Positions 35,188 through 44,116 of a DNA stretch of 64,000 bases are shown here, one piece after another (positions within the stretch are counted from its first letter, which is position 1; every line of letters begins with the position of its first letter). The translations under genes and the position numbers were made by a program. This stretch comes from Paraburkholderia sp. BCC1886. Lineage in GTDB: Bacteria > Pseudomonadota > Gammaproteobacteria > Burkholderiales > Burkholderiaceae. A model generated the notes under the pieces. That model did no database searches and was not told the origin of the DNA. It saw nothing but the letters and a program-made list of their open reading frames with translations. The stretch covers positions 62,001 to 126,000 of the forward strand of contig NZ_CAAJGK010000074.1 of assembly GCF_900996245.1 (NCBI RefSeq). Reading direction: 5' to 3'.

Positions 35188-36359
35188 GAGGTCAGCACCA
35201 CGCCGGCCGACGCGCTCCAGCGCACGTACACTTCGTCGCCCCAGGTGGGCGGGTCGATTTCGGTCAACGCAAGACTCGTCACGTTGGCGATCACCGTCTT
35301 GCCCGCCTCGAGTTTCACGTGATAGAGCGAATAGCCGCCCATGTACGCGATATTCGTGACGACGCCCTTGCCCCAGTTATAGGCGCCGTCGGGCGGCTTG
35401 CGGGTGAGCGCGATGCGTTCGGGCCGCACGGAGATCGTCACCGGCATGCCGAGCGGACCGGTGATGCCGTGGTTCACGTACAACTGGCACGGGAGATCCG
35501 CGGTCTTGATGAATACATGGTCGGGCTCGTCCTCGACGGTATGGCCGTCGAACAGATTGGTCGAGCCGATGAATTCCGCCGAGAAGCGGCTGTTCGGATA
35601 CTCGTACACTTCGTGCGGCGTGCCGAGTTGCACGATCTCGCCTTCGCTCATCACGGCGAGCCGGCTCGCCATGGTCATCGCTTCTTCCTGATCGTGCGTG
35701 ACCATGATGCAGGTTACGCCGACCTGGTCGAGAATGTTGATCAGTTCGATCTGCGTGCGCTGGCGAATCTGCTTGTCGAGCGCCGACATCGGCTCGTCGA
35801 GCAGCAACAGCTTCGGCCGCTTGACCAGCGACCGGGCTAGCGCGACGCGCTGCTGCTGACCGCCCGACAGCTGATGCGGCTTGCGCTTCGCAAAACGGCC
35901 CATCTGCACGAGGTCGAGCGCGGTCTGCACGCGGTCCCTCAGTTCCGCTTTCGGCACGCCTTCCTGCCTGAGCCCGAAGCCGACGTTCGACTCGACCGTC
36001 ATATGCGGAAACAGCGCGTAGGACTGGAACATCATGTTGACCGGCCGGCGATACGGCGGCAGGTGCGCAAGGTCCTCGCCGTCGATCAGGATCTTGCCGG
36101 AGGTCACGGTTTCGAGACCGGCGAGCATGCGCAGCAACGTCGATTTGCCGCAACCCGAACTGCCCAGCAGCGCGAACAGTTCGCCCTTCTTCACCGACAG
36201 GTTGACGCCCTTGACCGCCACGGTATCGCCGAACTTCTTCACGACATCGACGATCTGCACGAAACTTCCGGCGGCGGTGGTCGCGTCGCCCACGGCGTTC
36301 AGACTCGACGGCGGCGTGGCGCCTGCTGCCGGCGAGCCCGACTGGTCACTACTCATCAC
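35184..36359 (-). CDS. potG: Putrescine ABC transporter ATPase PotG
   Basis: A 391-residue ATPase. Walker A GSSGCGKST, signature LSGGQQQRVALARSL, Walker B LLLLDEPMSALD, and a C-terminal TOBE domain typical of polyamine/iron importers. The 35 residues before the ATPase domain are a Gly/Ser/Ala-rich lead. It powers uptake with PotH and PotI. A hairpin separates it from potF. Confidence 0.93.
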   Translation of the reverse strand: MMSSDQSGSPAAGATPPSSLNAVGDATTAAGSFVQIVDVVKKFGDTVAVKGVNLSVKKGELFALLGSSGCGKSTLLRMLAGLETVTSGKILIDGEDLAHLPPYRRPVNMMFQSYALFPHMTVESNVGFGLRQEGVPKAELRDRVQTALDLVQMGRFAKRKPHQLSGGQQQRVALARSLVKRPKLLLLDEPMSALDKQIRQRTQIELINILDQVGVTCIMVTHDQEEAMTMASRLAVMSEGEIVQLGTPHEVYEYPNSRFSAEFIGSTNLFDGHTVEDEPDHVFIKTADLPCQLYVNHGITGPLGMPVTISVRPERIALTRKPPDGAYNWGKGVVTNIAYMGGYSLYHVKLEAGKTVIANVTSLALTEIDPPTWGDEVYVRWSASAGVVLTS

Positions 36360-36386
36360 AATGCTTTACTCCGGCGTTGACGAACA

Positions 36387-36414
36387 AAGCCCCCGGTGGA
36401 CACCGGGGGCTTCA
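36387..36414 (-). terminator. Intercistronic hairpin between potF and potG
   Basis: Stem AAGCCCCCGGTG with a 2-nt loop and a perfect 12-bp partner, followed on the minus strand by TTTG. The T-run is short, so it may act as a partial terminator or RNA stabiliser and lower potGHI output relative to the binding protein, a usual pattern for ABC operons. Confidence 0.75.
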
Positions 36415-36447
36415 TGATGATGCTTACCGTACATTCATGCCGCGCGC

Positions 36448-37548
36448 TTAGCGGCCGGACTTGAATTCGGTCCACAGCCGCGTTTGCAGCCGCTGGATTT
36501 CCGGCGGCAAAGGCTTGAGCAGGAACAGCGTCTTGATGGTGTCCGGCGACGGATACACGGCTGGGTCGTTCGCGACGTCCTTGGCCACGTACTTGCGCGC
36601 TTCGAGGTTGGCGCTCGGGTAATACACCTCGTTGGTGATCGCGGCGTGCACCTGCGGCGTTTCGATGTAGTTGATCCACTCGAGCGCGGCTTCCTTGTTC
36701 TTCGCGTCCTTCGGAATCGCCATCACGTCGAACCACACCGGCGCGCCGCCCTTCGGAATGTAGTACTCGACCTTGTAGCTCTTCTTCGCCTCGACCGCGC
36801 GATGCTTGGCGATCACGACGTCGCCCGACCAGCCGTAGGCAAAGCACACGTCGCCGCCCACCAGGTCGTTGATGTAACCGGACGAGTTGAACTGCGTGAT
36901 GTACGGGCGGATTTTCTTCATCATGTCGAGCGCGGCGCGATAGTCGGCCGGGTTCGTACTCATCGGATCCTTGCCGATGTAGTGCAGCGCGGCGGCGAAC
37001 ATCTGGTCCGGCGCGTCGAGCACCGAGACGCCGCAGGCCTTCAGCTTCGAGATGTTTTCCGGCTTGAACAGGATGTCCCAGTTATCGAGCGGAACGTTCT
37101 TGCCGAGCAGCTGCTGCGCCTTGGTGACGTTGTAGCCGAGCCCGGTCGTGCCGTAGGCCCAGGGCACCACGTACTTGTTGCCCGGATCGGCGCCGGCGAC
37201 CAGCGCCATCAGCGAGGGATCGAGGTATTTGAGGTTCGGCAGCTTCGATTTGTCGAGCGGCGCGAAGATGCCGGCGGCGATCTGCTTGCCGGCGTAGTTG
37301 CTGGTCGGCACGACGATGTCGTAGCCCGAATTGCCGGTGAGGAGCTTGGCCTGCAGCGTGTCGTCGCTGTCGTAGTTGTCGTATTTGACCGTCACGCCGG
37401 TCTGTTTGGTGAAGTTGGGAATCGTGTCCTTCGCGATGTAATCGGACCAGTTGTACACGTTCAGCTGCGTATCTTTGGCGGTGGCCGTCAACCACGGCGT
37501 GGCCAACAGCATTAGCGCCGCCACTTGCCCTACTACCCGTCTTTTCAT
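36448..37548 (-). CDS. potF: Putrescine periplasmic binding protein PotF
   Basis: A 366-residue solute-binding protein. Signal peptide 1-24 (QVAALMLLATPWLTATA), then LNVYNWSDYIAKDTIPNFTK, the conserved start of PotD/PotF proteins. It captures putrescine or a related polyamine in the periplasm and delivers it to PotGHI. ATG at 37548 has a GGAGAACGGG-type site just before it. Confidence 0.93.
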   Translation of the reverse strand: MKRRVVGQVAALMLLATPWLTATAKDTQLNVYNWSDYIAKDTIPNFTKQTGVTVKYDNYDSDDTLQAKLLTGNSGYDIVVPTSNYAGKQIAAGIFAPLDKSKLPNLKYLDPSLMALVAGADPGNKYVVPWAYGTTGLGYNVTKAQQLLGKNVPLDNWDILFKPENISKLKACGVSVLDAPDQMFAAALHYIGKDPMSTNPADYRAALDMMKKIRPYITQFNSSGYINDLVGGDVCFAYGWSGDVVIAKHRAVEAKKSYKVEYYIPKGGAPVWFDVMAIPKDAKNKEAALEWINYIETPQVHAAITNEVYYPSANLEARKYVAKDVANDPAVYPSPDTIKTLFLLKPLPPEIQRLQTRLWTEFKSGR

Positions 37549-37862
37549 CCCGTTCTCCGATCCTGAGCGGCCCGAGCGGACCGTCTGCGCCCACGCCGCG
37601 GCACGATGCGCGCGGCTCCCCTGAAAATCCGACCACTACCCTCAATTATTGCGCGCACCAAAAATAATCCCGCGCTGTCGTGTGGATGGAACAGCCGGAC
37701 TCTGGACGATGCGAAATTTGCGCGCAATTTTAGCGGGTTATGAGCGTGTGTCCACCCGAAAAAAAGATCGCCGATGCAGGGGAGCCGGCAGCGGCTCGCG
37801 CGAAGCCGACGAATACCAGGCACGCGGCTTGCAATAAGCTTTAGCTCAACCTTCAGGTATCG
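37549..37862. other. Promoter gap between potF and the NRAMP remnant
   Basis: A 314-bp divergent gap. A 10-bp inverted pair, ATTGCGCGCA at 37648-37657 and TGCGCGCAAT at 37719-37728, is separated by 61 bp and could be two half-sites of a looping regulator. I see no gene or terminator. Confidence 0.4.
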
Positions 37863-39159
37863 ATGAACAGCAACCCCTTCGAGCTGCGACCGAACCGGCG
37901 CCGGCGACCGCCCGTGCCGGGTCAGGCACGTCCGGCGCACTGGTTCTCGTTCGTTGGCGCGGGCGCATTGATTGCCGTCGGTTATATCGATCCGGGCCAC
38001 CGCGCTCGCCGCGGGCGCGGGCTATGGCTATCAGTTGCTGGGCATCGTGCTGCTGTCGAGCCTGATGGCGATGCTGCTGCAATGGCTCTCTTCGCGTTTA
38101 GGCGTGGTGACCGGGCGCGACCTCGCGCAGATCTGCCGCGAGCGCACGAGCCGCCGCACGACCCTCTTTCTCTGGCTGACCAGCGAGGTGGCGATCATCG
38201 CCTGCGATGTCGCCGAAGTGGTCGGCAGCGCCGTCGCGTTGCAAATGCTACTCGGTGTGTCGCTGACGGTCGGCGTGCTCATGTCCGCTGTCTGCACGTT
38301 TGCGCTGCTCGCGCTGCAGCAGAAAAGCGGCCGCAAACTCGAAGCGGTAATCGCCGCGCTGATCGGCTTCGTCGGGCTGTGCTTCGTGATCCAGCTTGCG
38401 CTGGCGCGGCCCGACTGGCATGCCGCGCTGGCGGGCTCGGCGCCCAGCATGGCGCTGCTGCGCAACGCGGGCATGGTGTGGCTGGCGGCGGGCATCGTCG
38501 GCGCGACCGTGATGCCGCACAACCTTTACTTGCACTCGGCGCTCGTCAAGCACCATGCGCCGCAGGGCAGCGACGAAGAAATCAAGGCGGCGTTGCAGGT
38601 GGTCAATCTGGACACTTTCGGTTCGCTTTCCTTTGCGTTCGTGATCAACGCGGCGCTCCTGATCGTCGCGGCGGCGGTGTTCTATACGAACGGCCATCGC
38701 GACGTTACCGACCTCGCCGATGCGCACCGGTTGATCGCGCCGCTGGTGGGCACGCACTGGGCCGGCATTCTGTTCGCGGCGGCGCTGCTCGCGTGCGGAC
38801 TGAGCGCCACCGTGACCGGCACGCTGGCCGGCCAGGCGGTGATGGAAGGGTTTCTGCGCATTCGCCTGCCGCGCTGGAAGCGCGCGTTGCTCACGCGCGC
38901 GCTGGCGATCGGGCCCGCGCTGCTGGCGGTCGCGCTGTTCGGTCAACGCGGATCGAACCAGTTGCTGGTGGCCAGTCAGGTCGTATTGAGTCTGCAATTG
39001 CCGCTCGCCGTGGTGCCGTTGATCCGTTTCGCATCCAATGCGGGTCTGATGCGCGGCTGGCAGGTGCGCGGCATGCCGCTCGTGCTGGCGTGGCTGTCGG
39101 CTGCGTTCATCGTCACGTTGAACGGGGCGCTGCTGTGGCAACTGGCAGCCGGCGTGTGA
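37863..39159 (+). pseudogene. mntH: NRAMP (MntH-type) metal transporter, frameshifted in DPGN motif
   Basis: The frame from 37863 encodes the N-terminal part up to GAGALIAVGYIDPG. After 37997 the continuation TALAAGAGYGYQLLGIVLL appears in another frame and runs to 39159, giving the rest of an NRAMP transporter (VMPHNLYLHSALV is the conserved metal-site helix 6 motif). The family sequence here is DPGNWAT; the Asn and Trp codons are missing. A loss of 7 bp at about 37995-38000 explains both the frameshift and the missing residues. Asp and Asn of DPGN bind the metal, so the product should be inactive. A sequencing error is possible but would have to remove 7 bases. Confidence 0.85.
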
Positions 39160-39494
39160 GCAGTGCGAGACCGGTCGCGCGGTCCATGGGCATGACGTGA
39201 GTTTTTCAGTACGTTCGTTCGACCTCCAACATCGTGTCGAGACGGTCGGACGATCGAGTTTCAGGCGGCTGCCGGGTTGGTTCGGCAGCCGTTTTTGTGC
39301 CTTGTTTTTCTTGTGTCACTTTCGCGCTTTCATGCGCTTTTCGCACGCGCGATTCACTGCGTGGACGCGGGTTTTGGGTTGTGGCTTGGCTTCGATTCGG
39401 CTTTGATTCCGCCGATATCCGGCTGTTATTCCCCTCCCTGACCTGGTGCGCCGCCGCGTCGTTTCGCGTGTTGCCTTGCTCTGGACGATAGCCC
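39160..39494. other. Intergenic region with terminator, upstream of pldA
   Basis: A 335-bp gap. It holds the terminator at 39266-39297 and a T-rich stretch at 39291-39350 that may carry the pldA promoter. I see no gene. Confidence 0.4.
39266..39297 (+). terminator. Intrinsic terminator after the NRAMP remnant
   Basis: Stem CGGCTGCCG, loop GGTTGGTT, stem CGGCAGCCG, followed by TTTTTG. About 107 bp after the NRAMP frame ends. Confidence 0.8.
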
Positions 39495-40859
39495 ATGCGC
39501 TTTCACGCTTCCTCCGCCCGCCCTGACGGCGCCTATGCCCGCCCGGCTCGTCTGTCTTTACTGACGGCCCCGGCCCGATCGGTTGCCGGCGCCGTTCCGC
39601 GCGTCTCGCGCGCCACGCTTTTCTCCACGCTGTTCGCGGTCGCCGCGTTCTCGGGCGAGGCACGTGCGACCGTGGCGATGCTGCAACCCGCGCGCATTGC
39701 GGCTGCCAACGAGCCCTTGCAGATCACACTGCTGTACTCGGCCGACGATGCCAAACCGTTGACCGTCGTGGTCCCGCCGAGCATCCGCGTGAGTCTGAAC
39801 AGCGGCGAACAGGCCGCCCAGCCGCTCGAGCTGACCCGCGAGCCGGGCGTGCCCGGCACGCTGCGTCTGCGGCCCGGTCAGTTCCGCAAGGTGCGCTTCT
39901 CGGCGGCCTGGCCGCAGTCGGCGCGCGGCGAGGTGCGCATCGATCCGGTCGGCTTCGACGCGTCGCCCGCACTGGTCAGCATCAATCGCGGCCCGCAGCA
40001 GGAAGCGGTCGCGCAGGCCGAACGCGCGGAAGCGCAGGCCACCACGCCCGCGCAGGTCGCCGCCACCGCCGCGGTGGTCGATGGGCCTACCGGCGACGCG
40101 ATCTCGCCGCCCGGCGATTCGCTCAGCACCATGGGACGCGGCGTGCTCGCGCATCTGTCCTATTACGAGCCGATGTACTTCGCGGCCGGACACAACGGCG
40201 ACACCAATGCGCGCCTGCAACTGAGCTTCAAATACCGGCTGCGGATTCCGGACGATCTGCGCTCGAAGGGTCTCGTCGACAACCTGTACTTCGCCTATAC
40301 GCAGACGTCGATCTGGGATCTGTCGGCGGCGTCCCGTCCGTTCCGCGATACGACGTATTCGCCGCAACTGTTCTACTACGTGCCGGATACCGGCTGGAAG
40401 AGTCCCTTCTTCACGCGGATGGGCTTCGCCGCGGGTATTGCGCATGAATCGAACGGCAAAGCCGATCCGGATTCGCGCAGCATTAACATGCCGTTCATTC
40501 GGCCGACCTGGGAGTTCGGCGACCTGGCCGCGAATCACCTGACCGTATCGCCGAAGTTCTATTACTACCTTGGCACGAGCAACAACCCCGATATCGCGGA
40601 TTACCGCGGTTATGTCGATCTGTTGATCAAGTACGGCAGCCCCGACGGCTGGCAACTCGCCACGACGATCCGCAAAGGCACCAAACACTGGTACGGCAGC
40701 GTGGATTCGCAATTCACCTACCCGCTCGCCAAACTGCTGGGCAGCGCATGGGGCGGCTATTTGTGGGTGGGCTATTTCAACGGTTACGGCGAAGATCTGC
40801 TGGACTACAACAACCGGCAGCACTGGATGGCGCGCATCGGGTACAGCATCGCGCGTTAA
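39495..40859 (+). CDS. pldA: Outer-membrane phospholipase A
   Basis: A 454-residue OMPLA. The catalytic triad is visible as His317, Ser319 and Asn331 (HESNG and SRSIN), with the same 14-residue His-to-Asn spacing as E. coli His142/Ser144/Asn156. After the signal peptide there is an extra domain of about 175 residues (predicted beta-rich, ending near GPTGDAISPPGDSL) before the barrel. The enzyme hydrolyses misplaced phospholipids in the outer leaflet and is active as a calcium-dependent dimer. Confidence 0.92.
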   Translation: MRFHASSARPDGAYARPARLSLLTAPARSVAGAVPRVSRATLFSTLFAVAAFSGEARATVAMLQPARIAAANEPLQITLLYSADDAKPLTVVVPPSIRVSLNSGEQAAQPLELTREPGVPGTLRLRPGQFRKVRFSAAWPQSARGEVRIDPVGFDASPALVSINRGPQQEAVAQAERAEAQATTPAQVAATAAVVDGPTGDAISPPGDSLSTMGRGVLAHLSYYEPMYFAAGHNGDTNARLQLSFKYRLRIPDDLRSKGLVDNLYFAYTQTSIWDLSAASRPFRDTTYSPQLFYYVPDTGWKSPFFTRMGFAAGIAHESNGKADPDSRSINMPFIRPTWEFGDLAANHLTVSPKFYYYLGTSNNPDIADYRGYVDLLIKYGSPDGWQLATTIRKGTKHWYGSVDSQFTYPLAKLLGSAWGGYLWVGYFNGYGEDLLDYNNRQHWMARIGYSIAR

Positions 40860-40933
40860 AGCCCTTTGGGCGGCGTGGAATGGAGGCATCGGCTAACATA
40901 GCGGCACTCCGCTTCCACGCCTCAAGGTTTCCG

Positions 40934-41137
40934 ATGTCCTCGAATCTTCACGATCTCCCCGATAGCCCGTGCATCGGCGTCTGTTCCACGCTGTTCGACG
41001 ACGTTTGTAAGGGCTGTGGCCGCACGGCCGGTGAAGTGTCCAACTGGGTGTTCCTGAGCGACGAGGAAAAGCGCGCGGTGTGGCTGCGCATCGAGCGGGA
41101 AGGCACCGCCATGCGCTTCAGGAACGACAAGCTGTAA
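40934..41137 (+). CDS. DUF1289 small Cys-rich protein
   Basis: A 67-residue protein with the DUF1289 pattern SPCIGVCSTLFDDVCKGCGR, then W at VSNW and a basic C-terminus. Four cysteines (C-x3-C-x7-C-x2-C) suggest a metal or Fe-S site. Function unknown. It is convergent with ompW, 25 bp apart. Confidence 0.85.
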   Translation: MSSNLHDLPDSPCIGVCSTLFDDVCKGCGRTAGEVSNWVFLSDEEKRAVWLRIEREGTAMRFRNDKL

Positions 41138-41162
41138 GCGGTTCTGGCTTACCGGCGCTTGC

Positions 41163-41825
41163 CTAGAAGCGCATCCCCACGCCGAACCCGACCACCAGCG
41201 GATCGATGCTCAGCCGGCCGAGCGGCTGGCCGCCGAGCGACGCATCCGTATGCATCCAGATTTTCTTGATGTCCGCGTTGACGAAGAGCGATTTCGTCAC
41301 CTGCACGTCCACGCCCGCCTGCAACGCGGGCCCGAAGCTGTGATTGCCGATCGACACGGGTTGACCGCCGGCCTGCAGGCCGTTGTTGTAGAACAGCGTG
41401 TAGTTGAGCCCCGCGCCGACATACGGCCGCACGCGCCCGGCGTGATTAAAGTGATATTGAAGCAGCAGCGTCGGCGGCAGCACGTTCACGCCACCCAGGC
41501 TGCCGATATCCGACGTCACCTGATGGCGTGACGTGCCGAGAATCAGTTCGACACCGATGTTGTCGCGAATCATGTAGGTGAAGTCGAGTTCCGGGACCGT
41601 CGCGTTGTTCACGTCGACGCCGAGGGTCGAGAGCGTTCCGGTCGTGCTGGCCTGCGGCACGATGCTGATGGCACGTAGACGCACGAGCACGTCGCCGGCG
41701 TGAATGCCGCTCATCGTGTCGTTGCTGGTGACGGTTTGCGCCTGAGCCGGCGAGGTGAATGCGCAAGCGCATGCGAGGGCGATGGATGCTGCTACCTGAC
41801 TACTTTGCCTGAACGATGACTTCAT
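41163..41825 (-). CDS. ompW: OmpW-family outer-membrane protein
   Basis: A 220-residue protein with a signal peptide (cleaved near PAQAQ) and eight-stranded barrel features: GDVLVRLRAISIVPQ at the mature start, FTYMIRDNIGVELILG, and a C-terminal Phe (GVGMRF). OmpW proteins form narrow hydrophobic channels and often respond to oxygen or stress. A 17-bp inverted repeat lies about 100 bp upstream. Confidence 0.9.
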   Translation of the reverse strand: MKSSFRQSSQVAASIALACACAFTSPAQAQTVTSNDTMSGIHAGDVLVRLRAISIVPQASTTGTLSTLGVDVNNATVPELDFTYMIRDNIGVELILGTSRHQVTSDIGSLGGVNVLPPTLLLQYHFNHAGRVRPYVGAGLNYTLFYNNGLQAGGQPVSIGNHSFGPALQAGVDVQVTKSLFVNADIKKIWMHTDASLGGQPLGRLSIDPLVVGFGVGMRF

Positions 41826-41922
41826 GATGTTCCCCGATGTTTTATATGCATGCGGAGATTGTGGAAGTTGCCGTCCAGCGCGATGTTGATACGCATCAAG
41901 CGTTGTAGAAGCCTGATCGCGT

Positions 41923-41939
41923 TGCGACAGTCTGTCGCA
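41923..41939. promoter_or_regulatory. Inverted repeat upstream of ompW
   Basis: TGCGACA-GTC-TGTCGCA is a perfect 7-bp inverted repeat about 98 bp before the ompW start and just beyond the ybiT terminator. It is a candidate dimeric regulator site. I do not assign a regulator. Confidence 0.45.
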
Positions 41940-41945
41940 CCTATG

Positions 41946-41977
41946 AAAAAAGCCCGCTTCGTGAGAAGCGGGCTTTT
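41946..41977 (-). terminator. Intrinsic terminator of ybiT
   Basis: Stem AAAAGCCCGCTTC, tetraloop GTGA on the plus strand, perfect 13-bp partner, with T-run on the minus strand. It lies 29 bp after the ybiT stop. Confidence 0.9.
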
Positions 41978-42005
41978 ATTCGGGCAGAAGCGAGACCTAT
42001 AAGGC

Positions 42006-43598
42006 TTACTGCACCCCCTGGCTCGCCAGAAAGTCTTCGTAATTCCCACCGAAGTCGTTCAACGAACCATCGGTCTTCACTTCGATCACGCGGTTCGCCA
42101 AGCCGCTCACGAACTCGCGGTCGTGCGACACGAAAATCAGCGTGCCTTCGAATTTATCCAGCGCGATCTGCAGCGACTCGATCGACTCCATGTCCATGTG
42201 GTTGGTCGGCTCGTCCATCAGCAGCACGTTGTGGCGGCCGAGCATCAGCTTGCCCCAGATCATGCGGCCTTTCTCGCCGCCCGACAGCACCTTCACCGAC
42301 TTGCGAATATCGTCCGCGTTGAAGAGCAGCCGGCCGAGCGTGCCGCGCACCATCTGCTCGTCGTCGCCTTCCTTGCGGTAGCCGTCGATCCAGTCCATCA
42401 GCGTGACGTCGTCCGGAAATTCTTCGTACGTGTCTTGCGGCATGTAGCCGATGTTCGCGTTCTCGGCCCACTTCACCGTGCCGTGATCGAGCGTGAGCTT
42501 GCCGAGCAGCGAGCGCAGCAGCGTGGTCTTGCCCGCGCCGTTCTCGCCGATGATCGCGATACGCTCGCCCGGCTGCACGCTGAGGCTGAAGTCGTTGAAA
42601 ATAGTGCGCTCGTATTTCTTCGAGATCTTGTCCGCCACCACCGCGATGTTGTGCAGCTTCTTCTCGTACTCGAAGCGGATAAACGGATTTTGCCGCGACG
42701 ACGGCTTGAATTCCTCGATCTTGATCTTGTCGATCATCTTCAGACGGCTGGTGGCCTGACGCGCCTTCGACTTGTTCGCCGAGAAGCGGCGCACGAAGTC
42801 CTGCAGGTCGGCCACGCGTTCCTTGGCCTTCGCGTTGGCGTTCTGCTGACGCTCGCGCGCCTGCGTGCTGGCCAGCATGTAGTCGTCGTAATTGCCCGGA
42901 TAGACCTTCAACGTGCCGAAGTCCATGTCGGCCATGTGCGTGCACACCTGGTTCAGGAAGTGGCGATCGTGCGAAATGATGATCATCGTCGAGTTGTACT
43001 GGTTGAGTACGTCTTCCAGCCAGCGGATCGAGTTGATGTCCAGGTTGTTGGTCGGCTCGTCGAGCAGCAGCACGTCCGGCTTCGAAAACAGCGCCTGCGC
43101 GAGCAGCACGCGCAGTTTCCAGCCCGGCGCCACGTTGCTCATCAAACCGTTGTGGTCTTCGATGGCGATGCCGATGCCGAGCAGCAACTCGCCCGCGCGC
43201 GCTTCGGCCGTGTAGCCGTCGTACTCGGCGAACTTCGCTTCGAGTTCGGCGGCCTGCATGTAGTCGTCGTCGGTCGCGTCGGGGTTCGCGTAGATCGCGT
43301 CGCGCTCCGTCATCGCGGCCCACATTTCCGCGTGGCCCATCATCACCACGTCGAGCACGCGCACGTCTTCGTACGCGAACTGGTCCTGACGCAGCTTGCC
43401 GAGGCGGATGTTCGGTTCGAGCATCACGTTGCCCGAGCTGGGTTCCAGGTCGCTACCCAGAATTTTCATGAAGGTGGATTTGCCGCAGCCGTTCGCACCG
43501 ATCAGGCCATAGCGGTTCCCACCTCCGAATTTGACCGAGATGTTCTCGAAGAGGGGCTTGGGCCCGAATTGCATGGTGATATTGGCGGTAGACAGCAC
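42006..43598 (-). CDS. ybiT: ABC-F ATPase YbiT
   Basis: A 530-residue ABC-F protein, the same length as E. coli YbiT. GTG at 43598 is chosen because family homology begins at LSTANITMQFGPKPLFENIS and a GGGA site lies upstream. Two ATPase domains: Walker A GANGCGKST (Cys at a usually Ser/Ala position) and GENGAGKTT, with signatures LLLDEPTNNLD and LLMDEPTNHMD, joined by a charged linker. ABC-F proteins act at the ribosome E site in translation; YbiT's exact task is not settled. Confidence 0.93.
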   Translation of the reverse strand: MLSTANITMQFGPKPLFENISVKFGGGNRYGLIGANGCGKSTFMKILGSDLEPSSGNVMLEPNIRLGKLRQDQFAYEDVRVLDVVMMGHAEMWAAMTERDAIYANPDATDDDYMQAAELEAKFAEYDGYTAEARAGELLLGIGIAIEDHNGLMSNVAPGWKLRVLLAQALFSKPDVLLLDEPTNNLDINSIRWLEDVLNQYNSTMIIISHDRHFLNQVCTHMADMDFGTLKVYPGNYDDYMLASTQARERQQNANAKAKERVADLQDFVRRFSANKSKARQATSRLKMIDKIKIEEFKPSSRQNPFIRFEYEKKLHNIAVVADKISKKYERTIFNDFSLSVQPGERIAIIGENGAGKTTLLRSLLGKLTLDHGTVKWAENANIGYMPQDTYEEFPDDVTLMDWIDGYRKEGDDEQMVRGTLGRLLFNADDIRKSVKVLSGGEKGRMIWGKLMLGRHNVLLMDEPTNHMDMESIESLQIALDKFEGTLIFVSHDREFVSGLANRVIEVKTDGSLNDFGGNYEDFLASQGVQ

Positions 43599-43780
43599 GG
43601 CGCGTCCCTTTGAATGTGATATCGGCGAAAAACCCAATATTTTAGCAGGTTATCGTGAAGCCGACCCGCTCCGGTATCGGGCATGCGACGTGCGTCTTCA
43701 TTCGTCCATGCATAGGTCGTCTCGTGCGGCCGGTTGCTTCCACTTTTTGCACACCGATGAACATCGGAAGGAGAAAGTCC

Positions 43781-43987
43781 ATGTCTGACCACGTCTACAA
43801 ACAGATCGAACTGACGGGCTCGTCGACCGAGTCGATCGAACACGCCGTGAGCACCGCGATTGCCAAAGCTTCCAAGACCCTGCGCAATCTGCACTGGTTC
43901 GAAGTGACCGAAACCCGAGGCCAGATCGAGAACGACAAAGTCGCTTACTGGCAGGTCACGCTGAAGGTAGGCTTGCGCATCGATTGA
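43781..43987 (+). CDS. Dodecin flavin-binding protein
   Basis: A 68-residue dodecin (VYKQIELTGSSTESIEHAVS, then LRNLHWFEVTETRGQI with the flavin-stacking Trp). Dodecins assemble as 12-mers that store or sequester flavins. A GGAAGGAG site lies before ATG. A terminator follows. Confidence 0.94.
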   Translation: MSDHVYKQIELTGSSTESIEHAVSTAIAKASKTLRNLHWFEVTETRGQIENDKVAYWQVTLKVGLRID

Positions 43988-44060
43988 CGTCGCTCGACGT
44001 CGCTCGGGCGGTAGATAGGGCTATCTCGCCTTCTACCTTTATACGCGCGACCTCGAGTCG

Positions 44061-44095
44061 AAAAAAAAGCTGCGTCCCTGGACGCAGCTTTTTTG
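44061..44095. terminator. Bidirectional terminator between dodecin and the BMP gene
   Basis: Stem AAAAAAGCTGCGTCC with its perfect 15-bp partner and runs of A and T on each side. It can end both the dodecin transcript (plus) and the nucleoside transporter operon (minus). Confidence 0.9.
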
Positions 44096-44116
44096 TTGTT
44101 GCAGCAGCGAAACCGC

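Noticed and set aside
37995..38000. Programmed frameshift in the NRAMP gene
   Set aside because: No slippery sequence is seen, and conserved residues are missing, which frameshifting could not restore.
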